From an uncultured Clostridia bacterium (GTDB taxonomy: Bacteria; Bacillota; Clostridia; Christensenellales; DTU072): a stretch of 49,594 nucleotides of DNA. The notes beneath the pieces were generated by a model, which saw only the letters and a list, made by a program, of their open reading frames with translations, ran no database searches and was not told the DNA's origin. Positions 43,001-49,594 of the stretch are shown piece by piece; the first letter of the stretch is position 1; every line of letters begins with the position of its first letter. The stretch is taken from the NCBI GenBank assembly GCA_944349655.1, contig CALVNL010000011.1, positions 1 to 49,594 on the forward strand. The letters are read 5' to 3'. A program made the translations under genes and the position numbers.

Positions 43001-46000
43001 GTAAACGCCCACGGTCAAATCGTTTGCCGAAGCGGGTTGATAAAGAGTGCCGTCCTCGCCGTAGAACGAGAAACCGCCGCTTATATCGGGATAACCTTCC
43101 TCCAATCCGTCAAAACTTACCGTAGGCAAATCCACTTTCCCGTAAGAATAAACGTAGAAACCGTCCTGAGCCTCGTTCGGGAAATCGAACATTATATCGA
43201 CGACCTTCTTGTTTACGACGATTGTGAAGGAATATATAACCTCCGCCACGCTTTCCGAATTTACGGGCGTAACCGTCACGTCGAGGTAATAGCTGCCCGC
43301 TTCGTAAAGTCCGTCCTTTACGCTGCCCAAAGAATAAACGAAACCGAGTTCGGCGTCGTCCGCCTGTACGTCGGTATAAATCCCTTGTTTTGCATTGACG
43401 AGTATCCTGGGCAAACCGATGAAAACTATATCCTCAACCGAGGTTATCGGCGTTCCGAAAGAAATATCGGCAACACTTACGTTAGCGAAATCGTACTGCG
43501 CTTTCCCCACGGTAATAGTGGTCTGTCTGTAAAGAGGTTCGAAGTTGGCGCCCTCTTCTCCCGACGCCACAAAGTAAATATATACGGTATGGCTACCCAC
43601 CGAAAAACCGTCGTAAGCGTTCATTTCCGCTAAAAATTCTTCGGGGGTTTCCGTTTCCTTATCGTAAAGTCTGTAAGAAATGAAAAATTCTCCTTCCACG
43701 GGTCTTACTTCGGTAAGTATTCTGCCGTCGGAAGAAAGATATTGATAAGTATAATTGACTCCCGTGTTGGTTCCGTAAGTTAAGGTAACGTCGCTGAGAG
43801 GTTGTTTCCAGCTGAGGTGGGAATCTTTTGCAGAGGTATTGTACGCGACGGTAGGTACCGTTATTCCCAGAATACTGCTGGAAGAAGTGGCTTTTCTCAC
43901 GGTATAGAGAGTATAAACCGGTACTTCTTCCACGAAATTATTTTCGTCGAGAACGATTTTCAGAACATAAACCCCGGCGTTTTCGGGCGTACCCGTGCCT
44001 GCAAAATACTCTTCTTCGCTCACTCTGTTTTCCTCGGTAGCGGATTCTATCCAGCTGCCGCTTCCCGAATAACGGAAAAATTCGTAACTGTAATTCAATC
44101 CGCTGTAAGAAACGGGATTGCCGGAAGGAGGATTGAATACGGCGGTGGGGTAAAATATCGATAATTGTTGATAATTGAAGGATTTTTCGGAACAGGAAAT
44201 ATCGAGGACGCGTTTTTCCACGATGAGCTTGAAGGTCCACTCTCCGGTGTAGTTGCATCTCCCCTCGGTTATCCTGATTATCACCTCGTATTCTCCCGCC
44301 TCGGTAGGCGCTACGAGGACTTCGGACGCATTCGGATCGGAAAGAGATTTATAATAAACCGTTCCGTATTCGGTAAGGATAAGCCCCTGTTCGGAAGCAA
44401 GCGCCGAAGTCAACTCGAAAGTCACGGGTTTTTCGTTCCCGTCGTAAGAGGTAACTATTTCGTTGTCAGAGCCGAGTCCATTTATTGATATATTCACTTG
44501 TTTGGAATAACCTATCTCCACCGCCAAAGTGTAAGTGACGGTATCGTAGTTGGTATCTCTGACGAATTTTCCGTTTTCTTTGACGAAAACCGGTTTTCCG
44601 TTGACCATATTGTATTTGATCGGCACGAATTGCACCGCAACGTTGGTGATCCCCGCTTTAGGTTTCTTATATCCGTCCCCGGTTTTGTCTATGTTGGTTA
44701 TAATGAAATATCCGTAGATGCCGTCGGAAGAGCGGTCGCTGTAATACATTCCGTCGGTACGGTTCAACGCCAGAATGGAATCGTTGAACTGTTGAGGCAC
44801 GGCGGATTCGTCGAAATCGATTTTTGCAAGGCTCTCCCCGTAACTGACGTCTCCGCTTATAGTAAGTGCGTCGAGGGCGGGTGTAGCGGGTTTTATAACG
44901 AGTGTACCGGTTTTCTTGCCGTAATAGGTCCTGTGATTGAGCAGTTCGCAACGGTAATAGTAAGTCCCGGCATTGACGGGGAGATTGGTGCTGTACTCGC
45001 CGTCTTCCGAGGTTGCGTAATAAGTGGTGACCGTACCGATGACGTTGACGCCGTCCACGCTTATTCTGGTCTGAACGCCCTTTCCGCTGCCGTTATAAAT
45101 CTGGGTTTCGTTGCTTACCACGATTTCCGCATATTGCTTAAAGGTAAGAATCATTCGTCGCGCGTCGGGATTTTCGCTGAATACCGAAGTTACTTCGAAA
45201 GTGTAATTTATCGTGGACGACTGCATTATTACAGTGGAATAGGACGCGTCGTAAACGCTGTTGGTGGTGGAAAAACTTCCGTTTTCGGTTTTGAAATTGG
45301 TTAAAACGTATTTGGTAATGGAGGTTTTGGTAAAGCGAACCTGAACCAGAACCTTATCCCCTCTTTTGAATACGGCTTCGTCTTTATAGGAAGTGGGTTT
45401 GCCGAGGTCGTCGAGAGTAGCGAAACGGAGCGAAACTTCCGAGGTGCTGATTTCGCTGTCGTCTCCGCCCATTCCCAATACCATACTGTAATCGAATTCG
45501 TAATCGGCTACGTCCACTCTTATGAAATATTTTATGGGACCGATTGCTCTGTTTCCCGTGCCGTCCACCGTAACGAATTCTATGGAAAAAATCCCGTTCT
45601 GTTTGTAAACGGTTTTGCCGTCCTCTACGGTTTTGAGACTGAGAATGAGATCTTGGTAAATTACGGTATCCTCTCCCAGTCCCGCCGTAACGGTACAATA
45701 CACTCCCGTGGCTTCGCTGAGCGCAAATCCTTTACTGGGTTCGCCGGAAGTTGTGGGCGCCCTGTCGAGAAGAGTGGCTTTGTAGTAAATTTTCTGATCG
45801 CTTCCGGCAAATCCCGCCGAAACGTCTTTGCCCATAACCTGAAGCGACTGCGAAGTAAAATGAGGTATTATTTCTCCGGCGCCGAGATTGACTCCGGAAA
45901 TAACCTGTATTTCGCTCCCGTCCTCCTGCTTGACGGTTTCGTAAGTATATGAATTGGCGTTGGTATAATAATTTTTACCCGTAAGTCCTATGTATTTGTT

Positions 46001-47266
46001 ATAAAAATCGTCACTTGAAAGATACGGTTGATTGGCAGAGGCGTTGTCCATAAAGAAATTCAGAGTTCTGGTAACGTTGGAGTTTTTTCCGTTGGCTCTC
46101 CAAAGCCCTGTGTTCATTACAAGATTGGTAACCGTGGCGTCCTTAACCCTGAAAGCAATAATCTCACCCGAATAATCATCGCTTATGTCCACGTCGTGAA
46201 CCACTCCTTCCGCATCGGTGTAGGAATATCGGTAAACTCTTTCCCAGTAACCGGTATTGAAATCGGGTTTGATAATGGTTTCGAAGGAATTTCCTTCGAG
46301 AATAAGTTTACGGTAAAGTCTGCCGTGCGGACTCTGTTCCGCTCCGAAAGAATTGGCGGTGGAAAGACTGTATTTTTCGTTCCCCGACTGAATGACGTTA
46401 TTGAATACTACTATGTCTCCGCCTTTTACTATATTCGTGGCAGTGGCCGGATCGCGGTATCCGGACTGATCGTAAATCGTTATGCCCGCCGCTCCGTCCA
46501 CCACGGTTATATCGGTACGGGGAGATACCGTGGTTCTTATTCCTATCTCTTTGATAGCTATACTGAAGTTGTTGTTGGTCTGGAAATCGCTCAGAACGAC
46601 CGAAACGTATCCGCCGTCCACGAACAATTTGTCCAAAGCCAAGGTGCATATCGTCACCATTGCGCTGTTTACTGTGTTGCTTGCCGGGAATGAAATGTTG
46701 CCTTTGATCTCTTTATAGTTGGGAATAACGCTACCGCCTTCGCCTTCTTCTCCCGTTCCGTCGTAATAAGTCAGAGTAGCCGAGGCTTTTTCCTCTCCCG
46801 CGTCGGCGTTTTGCGGAGCCGCATAAATCAAATAAAGGGAAAGCTGCACGCTTAAGAGTCCGTCGTTAATGGCTGCGGCAAGGTCCCCGGCAGGGTCAAT
46901 CCCGAGATTGGCGTTAAGAGCACCCGACGGTCGATTGTTCATATAAACGATATCCCCGTTTCTGCTGAGCGAAAAGGAACCTCCCGAATAGAAATCTCCG
47001 CTTACGTAATAATTTCCGTCCACGGAGACCCCGTTCCCGAAATCCAGGACGGTATCGTAATAATAACTGTTGGCAAGATCTTCGTACGTGGAAGAATCGG
47101 TGTCGAAAACGAGGTTTTTGTTCTGATAAAGAGGAGCTGCGTAAACGGAGGAAACAGAAACGTCGGACGCGGACGTCAACGCCAACGTCAGAAACGCCAA
47201 CGCCAAAATCACAGTCGTCAAAATCGCAAACGCCTTTTTCTTGTACCTGTCCGTCCGTAATAACAT
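37100..47266 (-). CDS. giant Ig-like (MBG/YDG) repeat surface protein with C-terminal membrane anchor
   Basis: A 3388-residue secreted protein. A signal peptide lies at about 10-43 (AFAILTTVILALAFLTLALT, then VYAAP). Residues 45 to about 720 form a unique region I cannot assign. About 26 Ig-like repeats of roughly 95 residues follow to about 3215. One class carries PVNAGEYNVKVSV and a final N-Y-x-G strand (MBG type); another carries YGQSLSELNLVGGEA with VVFLPTDANYAE (YGX/MBG_2 type). The last unit is a YDG domain (NIEVSDKVYDGVSSL). A juxtamembrane beta module (VYVAIPEEFLDVEFEVEG), a helix (IVIVSAIGVVILGVIVAV) and a basic tail (NRRKTADTEREKE) close it. No LPxTG is seen, and cysteines are rare. 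GGAGG lies 6 bases before the ATG. It is probably a long stalk holding the N-terminal head away from the cell. Confidence 0.9.
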   Translation of the reverse strand: MLLRTDRYKKKAFAILTTVILALAFLTLALTSASDVSVSSVYAAPLYQNKNLVFDTDSSTYEDLANSYYYDTVLDFGNGVSVDGNYYVSGDFYSGGSFSLSRNGDIVYMNNRPSGALNANLGIDPAGDLAAAINDGLLSVQLSLYLIYAAPQNADAGEEKASATLTYYDGTGEEGEGGSVIPNYKEIKGNISFPASNTVNSAMVTICTLALDKLFVDGGYVSVVLSDFQTNNNFSIAIKEIGIRTTVSPRTDITVVDGAAGITIYDQSGYRDPATATNIVKGGDIVVFNNVIQSGNEKYSLSTANSFGAEQSPHGRLYRKLILEGNSFETIIKPDFNTGYWERVYRYSYTDAEGVVHDVDISDDYSGEIIAFRVKDATVTNLVMNTGLWRANGKNSNVTRTLNFFMDNASANQPYLSSDDFYNKYIGLTGKNYYTNANSYTYETVKQEDGSEIQVISGVNLGAGEIIPHFTSQSLQVMGKDVSAGFAGSDQKIYYKATLLDRAPTTSGEPSKGFALSEATGVYCTVTAGLGEDTVIYQDLILSLKTVEDGKTVYKQNGIFSIEFVTVDGTGNRAIGPIKYFIRVDVADYEFDYSMVLGMGGDDSEISTSEVSLRFATLDDLGKPTSYKDEAVFKRGDKVLVQVRFTKTSITKYVLTNFKTENGSFSTTNSVYDASYSTVIMQSSTINYTFEVTSVFSENPDARRMILTFKQYAEIVVSNETQIYNGSGKGVQTRISVDGVNVIGTVTTYYATSEDGEYSTNLPVNAGTYYYRCELLNHRTYYGKKTGTLVIKPATPALDALTISGDVSYGESLAKIDFDESAVPQQFNDSILALNRTDGMYYSDRSSDGIYGYFIITNIDKTGDGYKKPKAGITNVAVQFVPIKYNMVNGKPVFVKENGKFVRDTNYDTVTYTLAVEIGYSKQVNISINGLGSDNEIVTSYDGNEKPVTFELTSALASEQGLILTEYGTVYYKSLSDPNASEVLVAPTEAGEYEVIIRITEGRCNYTGEWTFKLIVEKRVLDISCSEKSFNYQQLSIFYPTAVFNPPSGNPVSYSGLNYSYEFFRYSGSGSWIESATEENRVSEEEYFAGTGTPENAGVYVLKIVLDENNFVEEVPVYTLYTVRKATSSSSILGITVPTVAYNTSAKDSHLSWKQPLSDVTLTYGTNTGVNYTYQYLSSDGRILTEVRPVEGEFFISYRLYDKETETPEEFLAEMNAYDGFSVGSHTVYIYFVASGEEGANFEPLYRQTTITVGKAQYDFANVSVADISFGTPITSVEDIVFIGLPRILVNAKQGIYTDVQADDAELGFVYSLGSVKDGLYEAGSYYLDVTVTPVNSESVAEVIYSFTIVVNKKVVDIMFDFPNEAQDGFYVYSYGKVDLPTVSFDGLEEGYPDISGGFSFYGEDGTLYQPASANDLTVGVYRAIYNVSAANYAGSKEFSLRVDKADLVNKTSPDIFNSAVSVSYGKLMKDVVFSGGQTVSAVTGKVVGGTYAMDYPADKIFLMTGVAYDYDILFTPDDTVNYNVLRFTKSLTVGKNDIGSAMTASASAYVYGILDTASLNLSDIVAYTTPVWYKVENDVRVYSNVYIEGYEYLPVITEFVSIVPSSGALPAGDYRVRVTVDDYNYGGSIECILTVEKKEAILTVVKNNKPFNNKNQSVDYVLKDVDGNVISESVVQTFYSDGIRLNGSPGDIGKYQAVLSLRSNNYYCDDVTTDFVISVDETQISVSNNEQVYNVPRNVSVTLGLNMAVFTVSYRGLDENGEENGLFYETLPSNAGQYLIVLTFDAVANNGYSDIIVCEERLTISKYTARIDFADELVRTYTGKSAAISAVTVPYGLNYTLEFCAEGSDEFTTEEVLNANTEGQYHIIRFTINDKNYQGVKEVRYTIKPASLNAISAPVFGNYEYNTDTLPECLTEGEIYFGVEKLEGVFALNLDEMKTLSAGAHDVSYTFTAYGEDGQIDNNYLVYTGTTRINIVKRDVAEFIVMLNADEFVVRYNGSPFYALPDIAEDVIYDRYGVNADFRIDVYYNGTSNPPVEPGTYEVSLEVVSKNYTGTLVYGDFVVNRGIPEITVLPTVSKQFEVGQTITSGDLSGGRATLSGKTVYGTFSVEETTFVNANYNFVKLMFTPDNTALYESGEATLTVFVEGENPLPGLNRNEDWTDTAVNDGIHGEVKITVSVPKSGVYYGNPLSVFNLAFTGDAEYVEYLNANGKLSFVNPDAVLEVGDKAEIIYMPVDDETYTIMTGTIDVDIVKAPWTGEYTFTLDAFAELPLKDAVFTVYEHGKALDREGTLSLTLDGIPLAPETYPTLDMDGKTLEFLFVTKNYQDLTGTVEISIVGYIPEEDIVVENLSKNYDGLAISVSDLGISANNVEVQIEESDVTLTLYENGVIAEGRETGVYTVVINIRSRLYFGTKTVEFTVLKRDVSDRLSLSVYSSEYGSFVTPSALYDGVAMTAGTYTLEYKRAADSDAYYSSNTPVNAGEYNVKVSVDNENEQGTKVFVYTVAKKSVTAVNASGGNRFEYDYGKAAVPVITFTDAEGNVVTVGSTLHYYSAIYTYSETLPTNAGEYTVRVTLDDDNYTLGVNGYAEFAYVIRSMTVIIGTKPVASAITDGDITYNLKYGQSLSELNLVGGEATREDVAVKGFFKVRDGSVYPDAGTRIITVVFLPTDANYAEQTCEIEIYVAPADATVTFTKLQTSYTGTGRKNQISYTVSPSNVRVSITFTSSDNSIVSDPVNAGNYRVQAVSLDSNYRVTNTTFADGSNPYFTIAKASVDRAVAPKANAITVGDSLIKSSLVSGSDYGLVYYVGFNNPVPGKFTFVESSLSFKKAGTFTVAYNFMPDDSANFASFTGETTVTVNKGVAEISVGNATYVYSEGFSYPTFTTSPGNLKVVHNITFREYDPSSADYVYNDEDIVDVGTYYFKAWVEDENYTSKVVEFAITITKKDLDMDFVKGSGSSDIVQQYVTTYGKLLYASFRLYQAGTPGKNGYLLKDEVVNGVNIAATYEIKYASAQSGLTYDSHVPPSAIGTYTVTVKLVNKNYTATKSILYKVERGTIENVYFDTATLENQIYGSVVPPIITTSPANVSYYIVYQGYDTVMPTDAGSYNITVYFNDDNYEKKQVSAMFKINKKPLTVTNIEVSDKVYDGVSSLSIKGQLSGVLYGDEVNIAMTARTAEGAVNVGSHYVEITSYTLTGLQAFNYDLVPPVYYGQINIYVNKVSDVKSSSFITSTTGFNSGTTVEFSVIDSKENKADFFQSVTGRTTKVIAYTIKENGADTIIKNSFKVYVAIPEEFLDVEFEVEGAGALAGQNVVFTREGNYITFQASSAGQIVFRKTEVRYEFIVIVSAIGVVILGVIVAVCLIPLQNRRKTADTEREKETIKRIKRGF

Positions 47267-47281
47267 ACCCAGCCTCCGTTA

Positions 47282-47302
47282 AAAGGGCATACCTCGCCCT
47301 TT
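47282..47302 (-). promoter_or_regulatory. hairpin in the leader of the giant surface protein gene
   Basis: AAAGGGC and GCCCTTT arms with a 7-base loop, lying between the -10 box and the Shine-Dalgarno of the giant gene. It could protect the 5' end of a 10-kb message or act as a weak attenuator; the T-run is only four bases. Confidence 0.4.
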
Positions 47303-47321
47303 AATTTCAGAATGTATTTAT

Positions 47322-47350
47322 ATAATACTATATAAACCGTATTATGTCAA
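47322..47350 (-). promoter_or_regulatory. sigma-A-type promoter of the giant surface protein operon
   Basis: On the minus strand TTGACA (47345-47350, perfect -35), a 17-base spacer and TATTAT (47322-47327). The leader to the ATG at 47266 is about 50 bases and contains the hairpin at 47282-47302. Confidence 0.8.
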
Positions 47351-47555
47351 TACGTCCCCTTTCGCCTTTCGGAGAATAATTTTACCTCCGAAATCCACTT
47401 TTTCGACAAAATTCCCTTCTTTCTCACGCTTAAAGAATTATGAAGGGAAAAATAATAAGGAAAGGACGACTATTTAATCGTATTTATCAAATGTCCGCAA
47501 AAAAACGCCGAAACTACAGGGGCGGAAAAATTTTGAAAATATTGCCGTCAATCAC

Positions 47556-47584
47556 TTGTAAAAGGGAAAAGTTAGTGTTATAAT
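47556..47584 (+). promoter_or_regulatory. sigma-A-type promoter of groESL
   Basis: TTGTAA (47556-47561), a 17-base spacer and a perfect TATAAT (47579-47584), directly upstream of the CIRCE operator, so the transcript should begin just before or in the operator. Confidence 0.85.
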
Positions 47585-47592
47585 GTGGACAA

Positions 47593-47619
47593 TTAGCAGT
47601 CGAAGCATACGAGTGCTAA
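47593..47619 (+). promoter_or_regulatory. CIRCE operator (HrcA binding site)
   Basis: TTAGCAGTC, 9 bases, GAGTGCTAA. This is the CIRCE inverted repeat with a single change in the left arm (consensus TTAGCACTC). Its place between the -10 box and groES is the standard one, and it predicts heat-shock control by the repressor HrcA. Confidence 0.93.
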
Positions 47620-47660
47620 CAACAAAAAGTAAACATAATTGCATCAAAGGAGGCATAAAA

Positions 47661-47945
47661 ATGACTTTGAAACCTTTATTCGACAAAGTTGTGATCAAAC
47701 TCGACGAAGCCAAGGACGTCACCCCGAGCGGGATTATACTTACCGGCAGCGCCAAAGAAAAACCCACTATGGCGACGGTTATCGCGGTAGGTCCCGGCGG
47801 AACCGTGGACGGCAAGGAAATAAAAATGGAAGTTAAAGTCGGGGATAAGATTTTATATTCCAAGTATGCGGGAACGGAATTCAAATTAGACGACGAAACC
47901 GTCACCATCATCCGTCAGAGCGACATACTGGCGATAGTAGAGTAA
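47661..47945 (+). CDS. groES: co-chaperonin GroES
   Basis: GroES (Cpn10), the seven-membered lid of the GroEL folding chamber; 94 residues, normal length. It has the N-terminal MTLKPLFDKVVIKLDEA, the mobile loop (KDVTPSGIILTGSAKEKP), the conserved ATVIAVGPGG and the C-terminal strand with VGDKILYSKYAGTEFKLD. The start is ATG 47661, with AAAGGAGG 8 bases upstream. The frame also stays open further upstream, but that would run through the CIRCE box. GroEL follows after 18 bases. Expression is expected to follow HrcA/CIRCE. Confidence 0.97.
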   Translation: MTLKPLFDKVVIKLDEAKDVTPSGIILTGSAKEKPTMATVIAVGPGGTVDGKEIKMEVKVGDKILYSKYAGTEFKLDDETVTIIRQSDILAIVE

Positions 47946-49586
<1,641 letters not shown>

Positions 49587-49594
49587 GCTCTTTA

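Larger units (their letters stand above)
47267..47660. other. divergent intergenic region between the giant surface gene and groESL
   Basis: Nearly 400 bases without a gene. From left to right it holds the giant gene's Shine-Dalgarno; a leader hairpin (arms 47282-47288 and 47296-47302); the giant gene's promoter; a second inverted repeat (47367-47374 with 47386-47393, 11-base loop, no T-run) of unknown role; about 160 A/T-rich bases where I see nothing more; then the groES promoter, CIRCE box and Shine-Dalgarno. No small frame with a ribosome-binding site stands out. Confidence 0.7.

Noticed and set aside
35502..47266. LPxTG sortase anchors on the two large surface proteins
   Set aside because: Both C-termini were read; neither has LPxTG or a close variant before the membrane helix. 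They seem to be held by the helix itself.
37100..47266. CRISPR-like or DNA-level tandem repeat array
   Set aside because: The periodicity is at protein level only; the coding units are too diverged at DNA level for an array, and no spacer-repeat alternation is seen in the window.

Overview
The window comes from a Clostridia-type member of the Bacillota, probably an uncultured, host-associated lineage. The evidence is the gene content and order: sporulation genes yqfC/yqfD, a PdaB-like deacetylase, a yqfC-yqfD-pgpH-ybeY-era-yqzL-recO-ppdK-dgt chain, a yggS-sepF-lspA-rluD division block, a CIRCE box in front of groESL, and BspA/InlB-type surface lipoproteins. Order-level placement (Christensenellales-like) is only a guess. 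I see no tRNA, rRNA, CRISPR array, transposase or integrase.

Layout. All genes from 1 to 47266 lie on the minus strand; only groES-groEL (47661-49586) lie on the plus strand. 1-10736: partial UvrD/PcrA helicase, Dgt, a small membrane protein, pyruvate phosphate dikinase, RecO, YqzL, a fused YbeY-Era protein, a shortened PgpH phosphodiesterase, YqfD and YqfC. 10847-13489: RluD, LspA, SepF and YggS. 13533-18148: a double OB-fold SSB-like protein, PdaB, YgiQ and PurD. 18253-20438: a GPH-type sugar symporter behind a small leucine-rich-repeat lipoprotein. 20587-27345: a 1410-residue InlB/LRR lipoprotein followed by a phosphoglycosyl transferase and two glycosyltransferases. 27422-35461: pgsA-valS-HAD-hslO-TPR-InlB/LRR lipoprotein, tightly packed. 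35502-47266: a 3388-residue Ig-like repeat surface protein and a 531-residue partner, both with a C-terminal membrane anchor.

How it works together. The first 18 kb is mostly housekeeping (DNA repair, ribosome maturation, c-di-AMP turnover, spore development, division, lipoprotein processing). From 18 kb to 47 kb the theme is the cell envelope: three lipoproteins, a short glycan-assembly operon, two anchored surface proteins and phospholipid synthesis (PgsA). LspA, in the same window, would process the lipoproteins.

The clearest regulatory signals are sigma-A-like promoters with 17-base spacers before ppdK, yggS, the small LRR lipoprotein, the 1410-residue lipoprotein, pgsA, the giant gene and groES, plus intrinsic terminators after rluD, after the glycosyltransferase operon and after the small membrane protein. 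The most noteworthy points are the giant repeat protein and its partner, the YbeY-Era fusion, PgpH without its extracellular domain, a yggS promoter that predicts a leaderless transcript, and acidic tails on LspA, PgsA and the symporter.
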